In this document: in pieces, positions 8,112 through 15,906 of the stretch
How positions within the stretch are numbered: position 1 is the first letter of the stretch
How the letters are laid out: each line of letters begins with the position of its first letter
Assembly: GCA_029551925.1 (NCBI GenBank)
Contig: JAKPEO010000010.1
Span: 1 to 49,121, forward strand
Length of the DNA stretch: 49,121 nt
Source of the DNA: a bacterium
GTDB taxonomy: Bacteria; JAGOBX01
Direction: 5' to 3'
Translations under genes and position numbers: made by a program
The notes under the pieces: model-generated
The model's input: the letters and a program-made list of their open reading frames with translations, nothing else
Told to the model about the DNA's origin: nothing
Database searches by the model: none

Positions 8112-9407
8112 TCACATTATTTTAGTATCAAAAAGCGCTAATTTTAATGCGCTGTCGTAATTTATAATCTTAGCGTCATAATATTTTTTTAAATTGTTTT
8201 TTTTAACAGTAGTTTGATTAAAATATCCGCGAATGTAATTTTCTGTGTAGCCGAAAATCTGATTTTTTTCTGGTTCCGGCGCTATTCTAAAAATTTTATT
8301 AATATTTTTATTGACAAAATTATCAGTTAATTCGCCGCAGATTTTTTTTAATATTTCTACTCGCTGTTTTTTTATATTTTCAGAAATTTTATTTTGCATA
8401 ATGCAAGCGGCTGTGTTAGTTCTGTCAGAATATGGAAAAATATGAGTTTTACTTGCTTCCGCTTTTTTTAAAATATTTATTGTCTTCTGAAAATCTTCGT
8501 CTGTTTCAGATGGAAATCCGACAATAACATCAGTTGTTATCCCTATATTTTCTCGTATTTTTTTTAGTTTTTCGATTTTGTCTAAATATTCAAATGCAGT
8601 ATAATTTCTATTCATTAATTTTAATATTTTATCAGAGCCGGATTGCAATGAAATATGCAAATGTTCGCATATTTTTTTTTCATTAGCAAAAACATCTAAA
8701 AATTCGCCGTCTATTGCTTTGACATTTATTGAACTTAACCGCAGCCGAAAATCAAAAGGCAATTTACATATTTGTTTTAAAAGCCGTGCTAAATTATAAC
8801 CGTCAAAATTATATTTTTGAATATTTATGCCAGTCAATATAATTTCATAATAACCTGATGCTATTAATTTTTCGATTTCTTCTATTATTTCTTTGATATT
8901 TCTGCTTTCTAATTTTGAACGCAGTAATGGGATAATGCAATAACTGCAAAAATTATCACAGCCGTCTTGTATTTTTACAAATGCCCGCGAATGTCCTGTA
9001 AATTTATTAATTGTTTTGCTGTTTGGCATAGTATCCGAGCATTCGATTTTTGCAATATTCGCAAGTATTTTTGGAATATCGAATTTATCAGAGTTTTTTA
9101 TAGTTGCATTGACATTATTTAATTTGTTATTTTGTTTTTCTAAATAATCTACCGCGCAGCCGATTAAAATTATTCGGATATTCGGATTTTGCGATTTGCA
9201 GCGATTAATGTATTTTTTTAATTTTATCAGAGCGGTTTCAGTTACAGCGCAGGAATTAATAATTAAAATCTCAGCGTCTTCGATTTTTAAAGTCTGATAA
9301 ATTTTATAAGTTTCCAAAATTTCGGCGAGTTTTTCTGTTTCGTATTGGTTAACTTTACAGCCGAAAGTTTTATAGCAGGCAAATAACGAGCGTTTAGCAT
9401 CAAACAT
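8112..9407 (-). CDS. mtaB: tRNA t6A37 methylthiotransferase MtaB-like (radical SAM)
   Basis: A 431-residue methylthiotransferase. MtaB adds a methylthio group to N6-threonylcarbamoyladenosine at tRNA position 37. The N-terminal UPF0004 domain carries the three cysteines that bind the auxiliary iron-sulfur cluster: TFGCKVN (Cys17), INSCAVT (Cys53) and LIGCAVD (Cys84). The radical SAM motif is DGCDNFCSYC (Cys150, Cys154, Cys157). HISLQSGSDKILKLMNR and DVIVGFPSETDEDF are also characteristic. The TFGCKVNQYE opening favours MtaB over MiaB or RimO. Its start overlaps the end of the ydjC-like gene by 8 bases, so the two are translationally coupled. It is the last gene of the minus-strand operon. Confidence 0.9.
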   Translation of the reverse strand: MFDAKRSLFACYKTFGCKVNQYETEKLAEILETYKIYQTLKIEDAEILIINSCAVTETALIKLKKYINRCKSQNPNIRIILIGCAVDYLEKQNNKLNNVNATIKNSDKFDIPKILANIAKIECSDTMPNSKTINKFTGHSRAFVKIQDGCDNFCSYCIIPLLRSKLESRNIKEIIEEIEKLIASGYYEIILTGINIQKYNFDGYNLARLLKQICKLPFDFRLRLSSINVKAIDGEFLDVFANEKKICEHLHISLQSGSDKILKLMNRNYTAFEYLDKIEKLKKIRENIGITTDVIVGFPSETDEDFQKTINILKKAEASKTHIFPYSDRTNTAACIMQNKISENIKKQRVEILKKICGELTDNFVNKNINKIFRIAPEPEKNQIFGYTENYIRGYFNQTTVKKNNLKKYYDAKIINYDSALKLALFDTKIM

Positions 9408-10197
9408 TTTTGTTAATTATTTGCGCGATAAATTTATCTTCGCGATGTTTTTGAGTAAAATATTTCAGCAGTAATTTCAGTTCCGCTTCTCTGCGATATA
9501 ATAAGTTTTCATTTGTTTTTTTTAAATCGTCATCTACATAACCCGGATGTATCATAAATTCAGCGTATTCAAAATCGCTGTCAAATATATAATCCAAATA
9601 TTCTTCTGTTAAATTGCCGACTTGAAATAATCCGAAAAAATCGTCAGTTGATGCCGCATTAGTTTTATTAAAAAATTTAAAAATAAAAAACGGCAAAAAC
9701 TTAAAAAAATCTCTGCGATAAAACATAAATTTTAACCCGTTAAATTTTATTTTCGGACAAGGGACGCGCACGCGCGCTATTGCTAATTCATCTGCTATAT
9801 CATTAACAATCTTAAAAATTTGCGGAATATAATGTATATGCCTGTGAGAATCTATATGTTTTATTTGCGTAATTTTCATTAATTTATTAATTTGCAAGAT
9901 TAATTCTTTTCTTATTGCCTCTAATAATTTTTTATCAAAATTCAATCTTATCGCAAGGTTTATCGGCGAATAATTTATTTGTAAATCTGATAATAATCTT
10001 GTGCTTATTAAATCAAAATGCAGACCAATATCTATATTAGGATATTTTTCTATTAAATAATGAATGTCATCAAATGCCGCACCAGTGCTCATAACAGATA
10101 CGCCTGTCACTATATTATTTTCGCAGCATTCAAATATCCCTTTATTCACAGATTCTGAAAGTCCGAAATCATCGGCTATTATTAATAATTTTTTCAT
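9400..10197 (-). CDS. YdjC/ChbG/HpnK-family carbohydrate deacetylase
   Basis: A 265-residue member of the YdjC family of metal-dependent deacetylases. Motifs are IIADDFGLSESVNKGI at the N-terminus (Asp pair for metal and catalysis), DIGLHFDL and HIDSHRHIHYIP (histidine ligands), and FMIHPGY near the C-terminus. Known members deacetylate chitobiose. The HpnK branch is linked to hopanoid gene clusters. Here the gene overlaps the squalene-synthase-like gene through ATGA, so a lipid-linked sugar substrate is a reasonable but unproven idea. No signal peptide is seen, so it probably acts in the cytoplasm. Confidence 0.85.
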   Translation of the reverse strand: MKKLLIIADDFGLSESVNKGIFECCENNIVTGVSVMSTGAAFDDIHYLIEKYPNIDIGLHFDLISTRLLSDLQINYSPINLAIRLNFDKKLLEAIRKELILQINKLMKITQIKHIDSHRHIHYIPQIFKIVNDIADELAIARVRVPCPKIKFNGLKFMFYRRDFFKFLPFFIFKFFNKTNAASTDDFFGLFQVGNLTEEYLDYIFDSDFEYAEFMIHPGYVDDDLKKTNENLLYRREAELKLLLKYFTQKHREDKFIAQIINKNV

Positions 10198-11153
10198 CGC
10201 GACATTTTTTTAATTTTATATTTTAAAAAATGCAATTTTAATTTCAGCGGCAATTTAAAAAATATTTTCAATGGCTGCGGCTTTATAAGTTTTTTTAACA
10301 TACCGCTGTCTTGAATTTTATTGTTTTCATAATAAAAATCTATATGTAATTTTGCTATTTCAAATAATGTATTGCAATAACAATAATAATTATTATTCTC
10401 AATACTTGCAAGATATTCTTTTATAGAATTTTCTTTTTTGCGGGCGCAGTCGATTATTAAATTAATTTTGCCGGTTATATTATCGCTTGGGCAATCTTGC
10501 GGCAAATAGTTTTTTTTGTTATTGTCAGAATAATAATCTCTAATAATATTCACAGTTTGCAAGTAATTTCCTAATTGCGCGCCATTTTTTAAAAATATAT
10601 TTTTTTCAGCGGCATTGATTTTTTTGTTAGAAAATAATAAATATAATTCAGAATTCAATTCGCCCACGCAGCCTGCGGCATAATAGCAATATTCGTCAAA
10701 TTCATCAAGATTTTTTATAAAATATTGCGTTTCCGCATTGTTATATTTTATTAATTTTTCTATGAATTTAGCCATTCCGCCAGCCATTATTTTTCCGTAA
10801 TTTTCTATTAATTTTTGAATTTCTTGCGGCAGCGAAAAATGGAATTTAAAAATATCAGCACTTTCTAAAAATAAATTTTTATATTGAAAATCATTATTTG
10901 CTTTTAATAAAATTTCTGATGCGTTTTTTAAGCCCCTAATAAAATCTTTTTGAATTTCTGTCAATAATTTTATTTTCAAGTTTTCATTAAAATCAGCGTC
11001 TTCAATTGTATCGACTAATCGATACAATAAATAATAATCAACAGCGGCTAACTGAAAATCAGGATCTAATAGTTTTGAAAATAACGCCTGCTGCCGCGCG
11101 CAGGTCTCATATAAAAAAAATATTTTGTTTGATAATTGAAAATCAGCGGTCAT
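10194..11153 (-). CDS. Squalene/phytoene synthase-family prenyltransferase
   Basis: A 319-residue all-helical trans-isoprenyl diphosphate synthase-like protein. The first aspartate-rich motif is YRLVDTIEDADF (residues about 44-55) and the second is QTVNIIRDYYSDNNKKNYLP. Both bind magnesium and the diphosphates of two farnesyl or geranylgeranyl units. DTIED resembles squalene synthase more than phytoene synthase. A basic hydrophobic tail (KIFFKLPLKLKLHFLKYKIK) could associate with the membrane. No carotenoid or hopene-cyclase gene is visible, so the end product is unknown. It is translationally coupled to the HpnK-like gene. No strong ribosome site precedes its ATG. Confidence 0.8.
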   Translation of the reverse strand: MTADFQLSNKIFFLYETCARQQALFSKLLDPDFQLAAVDYYLLYRLVDTIEDADFNENLKIKLLTEIQKDFIRGLKNASEILLKANNDFQYKNLFLESADIFKFHFSLPQEIQKLIENYGKIMAGGMAKFIEKLIKYNNAETQYFIKNLDEFDEYCYYAAGCVGELNSELYLLFSNKKINAAEKNIFLKNGAQLGNYLQTVNIIRDYYSDNNKKNYLPQDCPSDNITGKINLIIDCARKKENSIKEYLASIENNNYYCYCNTLFEIAKLHIDFYYENNKIQDSGMLKKLIKPQPLKIFFKLPLKLKLHFLKYKIKKMSR

Positions 11154-11177
11154 ATTTATTATATAGTATTTTTCAGT

Positions 11178-12851
11178 TTATTTGCCGGAATACATTCTTA
11201 ATAATGCTGGCACCACCTGTTTTTTACGAGATAATATGCCTTTTAATTCAAAGATATTCGGCTCTAATTTTTGCCACGGCATTTGTTTTTTTGTGATTTC
11301 GTTTGTTATTACGACAAAAATACTTGATTGTTCGGTTATATCTGAAATTAATAATCCGACAAAATGATAATTTCCTTGGTCATAAATATTTTTCAAATAT
11401 TCAATTATTTTTTGTTTGTATTTCAAAATTTCGCCGAAGCCGACAATTTCAATCTGTCCTATTCCTACTTTATTGCCGTTCATATCAAATTCTTTAAAAT
11501 CAGATGTTATTGTCTCTTTTAATTTTTTAGGATTTATCATTGAGCCAGCGCGGAAAAATCCAGTTGCAAATGCTTTATAATTTATGTTGGCTATGCCGTT
11601 TAACCATTTAATCATATTTTTGTCTATTTGCGTGGTAGTAGGGCTATTTAATATAACTGTGTCTGATAATATTCCAGCCATTAATAATTGCGCTATTTTT
11701 TTATCAGGCATAATCCCATAATTTTTATATTGCAGCGCTACTATTGTCGAAGTGCTGCCTACTGGCAAATTTATAAATGTTATAGGTTTAATTGTCTGAA
11801 AGGTTGATATTCTGTGATGGTCAACTATCTCTGCTATTTCAACTTCATTTATTCCGTCAATCGCTTGCGTCGGTTCGTTGTGGTCAACTAATATCACTTG
11901 TTTATGATTATTTGTATTTAAAAATGTGCTGCGCGTAATTACTCCGACAATTTTATTATTGTCATTTACTACTACCATTCCCTTTAATTTTTCTTTGTTG
12001 AATAATGTCAGAGCGCTGTCTAATGGTTTATTATAAAGTATAGTTTTAAAGTCAGTTGTATAAATATTTTTTACTAATATAGACTGCTGGACATCTAATA
12101 ATATATCTTGAATTTCGGCTTTGCATAATATAACTAATTTGCCAGTATTATAAAATAAATTTTTCAAGCGATTGATTTTTTCGATATTGCAGTTTTTTGA
12201 CAATAAAATTATTTTTACATTTTCAGATTTTGCGCTTATATTGATTAGTTCATAATTATCGTCTATTATCACAATTTTTGGAATATTTTTGGTTTTGTTT
12301 AGTTTTTGTTTGAATGTTTCGTTTGAACAACTGCCGACAATAATTTCATATTCAATTTCTTTTGAATCATCTTTGTTAGGATCATTAATTATAACGCCGT
12401 TAATAGTCTTTTTTAAACTCATTGCAGTTAATTGCAACTTTTTCTTTTCTAAAATTTTTAAAAAATTCATTGTTGTTATTGATAAAGTCAATAGTCCGAT
12501 TGGTTCATTATTATCATTCACAACCGGTAAAAATCTGATAGTATTTTTATCTAATAAATTAAACGCAGTTTTTAATGTGTCTTTGTATTTTATGAATATC
12601 GGTTCTTCAATCATCACTTCGCATACTCTTGTGCGAATATCTGAAATTATCACCGGTGGCTTAATATTTAATTTCTGCAAAATATACGATGTCTGCTGAT
12701 TCATTATACCGGCTCGCGCAGGCCGGACATTATCCCAACCCAATCTCTGTTTTAAATCAGAATACGCAATTGCTGATGCAATTGAATCTGTGTCCGGATT
12801 TTTGTGACCTATTATATAAATTTTTTGTTTTGTTTGCTTGTTATTATCCAT
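11178..12851 (-). CDS. ppaC: Manganese-dependent inorganic pyrophosphatase with CBS and DRTGG regulatory domains
   Basis: A 557-residue family II pyrophosphatase that hydrolyses pyrophosphate. The DHH domain is split by a regulatory insert. GHKNPDTDS near residues 15-23 and the later VDHNEP and IVDHHRIS supply metal ligands, and the C-terminal DHHA2 domain follows. Between them are two CBS modules (RFLPVVNDNNEPIGLLTL; GMVVVNDNNKIVGVITRS) flanking a DRTGG-like domain, which in the family bind adenine nucleotides or diadenosine polyphosphates and regulate activity. The frame extends to 12881, but GGAG about 10 bases before the ATG at 12851 marks that codon as the start. The start overlaps the rnhA stop by 8 bases. 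Confidence 0.92.
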   Translation of the reverse strand: MDNNKQTKQKIYIIGHKNPDTDSIASAIAYSDLKQRLGWDNVRPARAGIMNQQTSYILQKLNIKPPVIISDIRTRVCEVMIEEPIFIKYKDTLKTAFNLLDKNTIRFLPVVNDNNEPIGLLTLSITTMNFLKILEKKKLQLTAMSLKKTINGVIINDPNKDDSKEIEYEIIVGSCSNETFKQKLNKTKNIPKIVIIDDNYELINISAKSENVKIILLSKNCNIEKINRLKNLFYNTGKLVILCKAEIQDILLDVQQSILVKNIYTTDFKTILYNKPLDSALTLFNKEKLKGMVVVNDNNKIVGVITRSTFLNTNNHKQVILVDHNEPTQAIDGINEVEIAEIVDHHRISTFQTIKPITFINLPVGSTSTIVALQYKNYGIMPDKKIAQLLMAGILSDTVILNSPTTTQIDKNMIKWLNGIANINYKAFATGFFRAGSMINPKKLKETITSDFKEFDMNGNKVGIGQIEIVGFGEILKYKQKIIEYLKNIYDQGNYHFVGLLISDITEQSSIFVVITNEITKKQMPWQKLEPNIFELKGILSRKKQVVPALLRMYSGK

Positions 12852-13383
12852 TATTTTCTTGCTCCTTTTCAAAATTTTCATCTACTAATAAATTTTCTGA
12901 TTTATATGCTTTCACGGCTAATTCATCGCATTTTTTATTTAATTCATTTTCAGAATGACCTTTTATCCAATGGAATTTTAGATTGTGCTTTAATGATAAT
13001 TCATATAACTCTTTCCATAAATCTACATTTTTTAATTCTTCTGTTTTTTGGCGTTTCCAATTTTGGCGTTTCCATTTATTTAACCAGTTTTTATTAAAGG
13101 CATTCGCTACATATTGCGAATCAGTGTATATATTGACATTGCAGGGATATTTTAATTGCTTTAAGCCGTCTATTATTCCTAATAATTCCATTCTATTATT
13201 AGTGGTTTTTCTATAACCGGCGCTTGCTATTTTTTGTTTTTCTCCGTAAATTAAAATATACGCATAACCGCCGGGACCGGGATTGACTGAACAAGCGCCG
13301 TCAGCATATAACTCCACTGTTTTTTTAAAAAACTGCGGAATGTTGTTGTTAGCAGCAGTTTCTAAATTTTCAAACAAATCCAT
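12844..13383 (-). CDS. rnhA: Ribonuclease HI
   Basis: A 179-residue RNase HI that degrades the RNA strand of RNA-DNA hybrids. All catalytic residues are visible: Asp28 (YADGACSVNPGPGGYA), Glu66 (NNRMELLG), Asp88 (IYTDSQYV), His143 (WIKGHSENELN) and Asp153 (KCDELA). The basic protrusion carries a small internal repeat, WKRQNWKRQ, matched at DNA level by a 15-base tandem repeat near 13046-13075. About 20 extra N-terminal residues precede the usual start. It overlaps the pyrophosphatase gene downstream and lies 67 bases after the RiPP precursor gene. Confidence 0.95.
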   Translation of the reverse strand: MDLFENLETAANNNIPQFFKKTVELYADGACSVNPGPGGYAYILIYGEKQKIASAGYRKTTNNRMELLGIIDGLKQLKYPCNVNIYTDSQYVANAFNKNWLNKWKRQNWKRQKTEELKNVDLWKELYELSLKHNLKFHWIKGHSENELNKKCDELAVKAYKSENLLVDENFEKEQENNG

Positions 13384-13450
13384 TTATCTAATCAAATCCA
13401 TTTTTTCAGTTCTAATTTATATTTTTGTTAAATTTACCGCTAAATAAAAT

Positions 13451-13651
13451 TTATGCTTCCAAACATTTATCAGTCATCGGCGCTTCTAATTTAGCGTCAG
13501 CGCAATCAGACATATTATAAGTATTAATTGTGCCTTCTGATACATTCGACCCGTGAGGATATACCCCTGAATCATCTGGAATATTATCTTTTGTTAAATC
13601 CGCAATAGTTAAATATTTTTTTAGTTCATATTTTTTATATTGTTTTTTCAT
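13451..13651 (-). CDS. Candidate RiPP precursor peptide with lasso-like leader
   Basis: A 66-residue peptide that starts inside the last codons of the radical SAM gene (17-base overlap), with a GAGAGG ribosome site 6 bases upstream. The first 21 residues look like a leader. Tyr5, Leu10 and Thr20 fall at the spacing of the lasso-leader pattern YxxPxLxxxGxxxxxTx, and IADLTK echoes lasso leaders, although the usual Pro and Gly are Tyr8 and Leu14. In lasso systems cleavage follows the residue after that Thr, which would leave a core of about 45 residues starting DNIPDDSGVYPHG. That core contains Cys50, Cys63, Tyr31 and Tyr45. It lacks a Gly/Ala/Ser/Cys first residue with Asp/Glu at 7-9, so a lasso ring is unlikely. 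The modification is unknown. Confidence 0.65.
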   Translation of the reverse strand: MKKQYKKYELKKYLTIADLTKDNIPDDSGVYPHGSNVSEGTINTYNMSDCADAKLEAPMTDKCLEA

Positions 13652-14687
13652 TTAATACCTCTCTACTTATTTTTGCTATATTGCATCTTACACTCGGCGC
13701 GCGATAAATATCTTGATAATACGCATAACTTACGCCAATACAGCGATATTTACAATATGTGAAAATATCGCAATCTCTGCATTCGTTAATATCTTTATTT
13801 TTTAAATTTCGTATTTCATTTAATTTTTTATTATTATACCATATATTTTCAAATTTGTCATTAAAAATATTTCCCACTTTCATTCGCCAAGCGATACACG
13901 GATACACATCGCCATTATAACCAATTGCTAATTTATTTTTGCCTGCTACGCATACATAACTTTCTAAAAATTTTTCTTTGTCAGTATATTCAGATTTTAA
14001 TGCTAATTTTTTTTTATATTTATCGCGCAAAATAATGTTTATTTCCTTTAATTCTTTTTCGGTTAAGGCATATTTTAAATTATCTGTATCGCCGTCTTCT
14101 CGCGGCATCAGAGTAAATTCGCTAACTTGTAAATAGCCGTTATTATCGGAAAATTGCATTATATTTTCCCATTCGCAATAATTTTGTTTTATTATTGCGG
14201 TCTTTAAAATAAATTTGATATTATATTCTTTAAGTTTTTTTATTAAAATCATTAAATTTTCAAAACTTCCGCACCGCCGCGTGATTGAATTATGAATATT
14301 TGCAGATACTCCATAAAAACTCAAATGCACGCTTTTCAAAAATCCAGAGTTTGCAAATTTATTTATCAGTTTGTCATCTATAAAATAACCATTTGTTAAT
14401 ATGGTATATTGAAATTTTAATTTTATAGTATAATCTAATATGTCTTCAAATTGCGGATGCATTAGCGGTTCGCCGCCAGTATACGCGATTTTCAAGCAGC
14501 CCATATTTTTTAATTTTTCTAATATTTCAAATGTTTTGTCTTTTGGCAGATATTGTCTCGGCTCTCTTTTTATATAACAATGAATGCAATCGAAATTACA
14601 AGCATTTGTTAATTCTATTACCGCGCTCATCGGCGCTAATCTACTCGAATATTTTTTTGCGAGCGTAAGCAAATCAATATTATTCAT
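13635..14687 (-). CDS. Radical SAM/SPASM peptide-modifying enzyme
   Basis: A 350-residue radical SAM protein of the PqqE/sactisynthase type. The SAM-binding cluster motif is CNFDCIHC (Cys30, Cys34, Cys37), followed by YTGGEPLMHP. The C-terminal SPASM domain has seven cysteines at 246, 264, 303, 306, 312, 316 and 335 (including GYNGDVYPC and ECRDCDIFTYCKYRC), enough for two auxiliary iron-sulfur clusters. Such enzymes cross-link or epimerise side chains in ribosomal peptides. The immediate neighbours, a PqqD-like protein, a B2-like peptidase and a short peptide, make peptide modification the likely role. The gene begins 7 bases after the peptidase stop. The chemistry cannot be told from sequence. 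Confidence 0.88.
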   Translation of the reverse strand: MNNIDLLTLAKKYSSRLAPMSAVIELTNACNFDCIHCYIKREPRQYLPKDKTFEILEKLKNMGCLKIAYTGGEPLMHPQFEDILDYTIKLKFQYTILTNGYFIDDKLINKFANSGFLKSVHLSFYGVSANIHNSITRRCGSFENLMILIKKLKEYNIKFILKTAIIKQNYCEWENIMQFSDNNGYLQVSEFTLMPREDGDTDNLKYALTEKELKEINIILRDKYKKKLALKSEYTDKEKFLESYVCVAGKNKLAIGYNGDVYPCIAWRMKVGNIFNDKFENIWYNNKKLNEIRNLKNKDINECRDCDIFTYCKYRCIGVSYAYYQDIYRAPSVRCNIAKISREVLNEKTI

Positions 14688-14693
14688 AATTTT

Positions 14694-15113
14694 TTAAAAT
14701 TTCAAAACCTCAATATACTCATTTTTTTCTGGTGATTTTAGCAGTTCGTCAAATAAAATCTTTCCTTGATATTCTATCCAAGAATGCCCTGATAATGTCC
14801 CATTTTTTTTTGTTATGCCAATATTCAAATTAAAGTTATTATCAATATAACTATTTAGATAATAATATAAAAGCATTGTCTTTGTCAAACAATTGTTTTT
14901 ATCTAATATTTTTACAACTTTATTTATCCAATAATAAAACCAATGCGCGGTGATATTATATTTTTTAAGACTATTTAATTTATTAGTATTTGGCATCATA
15001 ATTTTTGGAAGTTTATCAAATTTTATATTTTTTTTGATTAGTTTTATTTTTAGCGCGCGGATTATTATTGAACTGACAATTACTATTTTAATTAATTTCA
15101 ATAAGATTTTCAC
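14694..15113 (-). CDS. Lasso-B2-like (Transglut_core3) leader peptidase
   Basis: A 139-residue protein of the transglutaminase-like cysteine protease family known as B2 in lasso-peptide pathways, where it removes the leader peptide. The expected triad is visible: Cys75 in NNCLTKTMLLYYYL, His110 in LSGHSWIEYQGK and Asp122 in LFDELL. The first 25 residues are hydrophobic and basic, possibly a membrane contact, and length is typical. It overlaps the PqqD-like gene by 26 bases, which mirrors the B1-B2 arrangement of lasso operons. The usual partner, an asparagine-synthetase-like cyclase, is missing and a radical SAM enzyme takes its place. Confidence 0.8.
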   Translation of the reverse strand: MKILLKLIKIVIVSSIIIRALKIKLIKKNIKFDKLPKIMMPNTNKLNSLKKYNITAHWFYYWINKVVKILDKNNCLTKTMLLYYYLNSYIDNNFNLNIGITKKNGTLSGHSWIEYQGKILFDELLKSPEKNEYIEVLKF

Positions 15114-15354
15114 TTTTTAATTCGTTTAATAATTCATTTATATCATTTATCGCCGCATCTTTTGAAATTTCATAATTAGCGATTAAAAATTCAACAATTT
15201 CTTGAAATTCGCAGGTTTTTCGCTCGTTGATAAATTTTAATATTTCTATTCCGCTATTAGTGATACCATAATAGCAACTGTTATCGGCATTTAGAATAAT
15301 TAATTCATCATCTAATTGCCTAATTACTAAATTTTCGTTTATCTTTATAATCAT
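15088..15354 (-). CDS. PqqD-like RiPP recognition element (B1-type)
   Basis: An 88-residue PqqD-family protein. It has the compact winged-helix pattern: an N-terminal strand (LVIRQLDDELIILNADNSCYYGI), then GIEILKFI and a helical C-terminus ending LLNELKSENLIEI. In the family this domain binds the leader of the precursor peptide and presents it to the modifying enzyme or the leader peptidase. It is first in the operon, and no good ribosome site precedes its ATG. The start lies only 30 bases beyond a strong terminator, which suggests read-through or a weak promoter that I cannot see. Confidence 0.8.
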   Translation of the reverse strand: MIIKINENLVIRQLDDELIILNADNSCYYGITNSGIEILKFINERKTCEFQEIVEFLIANYEISKDAAINDINELLNELKSENLIEIN

Positions 15355-15383
15355 AATTATGAGATTTTTTTGTTAAATAAAAA

Positions 15384-15414
15384 AAGCCGATTATAAAAAA
15401 ATTATAATCGGCTT
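15384..15414 (-). terminator. Rho-independent terminator upstream of the RiPP operon
   Basis: A perfect 13-base-pair stem (AAGCCGATTATAA, 15384-15396; complement 15402-15414) closes a five-base loop. Read on the minus strand it is followed by a run of seven T. It would end the transcript coming from the tRNA-His/DUF2934 genes, just before the PqqD-like gene. Confidence 0.88.
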
Positions 15415-15472
15415 ATCGTCCTTGTTTTAGCAAGCGCATAAAAATCAACACTCCATTGCTAATTTTAAAACA

Positions 15473-15796
15473 CTACTTCTTGCTTTTTGTTGATTTTACT
15501 GCTTTGGGCTCGCTTTTGGACGATTCTTTCTTTGGAGTAGCTTTTACTACCGTTTTTTTTTCAACAGAAACCGCTGATTCTTCTTTAACAGCTTTTGATG
15601 CTGTTTTTTTAGATTCTTCTTTTTTGCCTTTGGCTTCTGCTTGCTGTTTTTTTGCTTGCGCTTCTAATTCTTGTTTTATTTCGCGTTCTGCGCGATACCA
15701 GTCTTCAATATGATAACCGTGCACTCCGCCGCGTTCTAAAAAATAATAATAAGCGCGTTCAGCAATCATTTTTTCTACATCATTACCACCATTCAT
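15473..15796 (-). CDS. DUF2934-like small protein with lysine/alanine-rich tail
   Basis: A 107-residue protein. The first 45 residues (MIAERAYYYFLERGGVHGYHIEDWYRAEREI) match the DUF2934 pattern, a short domain of unknown function found in many bacteria. The rest is a low-complexity basic tail rich in Lys, Ala, Ser and Glu, ending KSTKSKK, that could bind nucleic acid or be flexible. Expression should be strong, because a near-perfect AAGGAGGTGA ribosome site precedes the ATG. It lies 32 bases after tRNA-His and is followed by the terminator at 15384-15414. Confidence 0.8.
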   Translation of the reverse strand: MNGGNDVEKMIAERAYYYFLERGGVHGYHIEDWYRAEREIKQELEAQAKKQQAEAKGKKEESKKTASKAVKEESAVSVEKKTVVKATPKKESSKSEPKAVKSTKSKK

Positions 15797-15827
15797 TTTG
15801 TTTCACCTCCTTAATCTGTTTTTTGTT

Positions 15828-15905
15828 TGGGGTGACTGAGGGGACTTGAACCCCCGGCCTCCAGGGCCACAACCTGGCGCTCTAACCAATTGAGCTACAG
15901 CCACC
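15828..15905 (-). tRNA. tRNA-His (GTG anticodon)
   Basis: The minus strand folds into a complete cloverleaf. The acceptor stem is GTGGCTG/CAGTCAC, with the extra G(-1) at 15905 facing C73, the hallmark of tRNA-His. The D-arm is AGCTCAATTGGTTAGAGC. The anticodon stem CCAGG/CCTGG holds the loop TTGTGGC, giving anticodon GTG. The T-arm is GGGGGTTCAAGTCCCC. The 3' CCA is encoded at 15828-15830. It is sandwiched between a membrane-protein gene and a DUF2934 gene on the same strand, so it is probably processed from a mixed transcript. Confidence 0.97.
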
Positions 15906-15906
15906 A

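Noticed and set aside
13046-13075. Tandem repeat inside rnhA as a mobile or regulatory repeat
   Set aside because: It encodes the basic WKRQNWKRQ protrusion, a normal RNase HI region, and is only two short copies.
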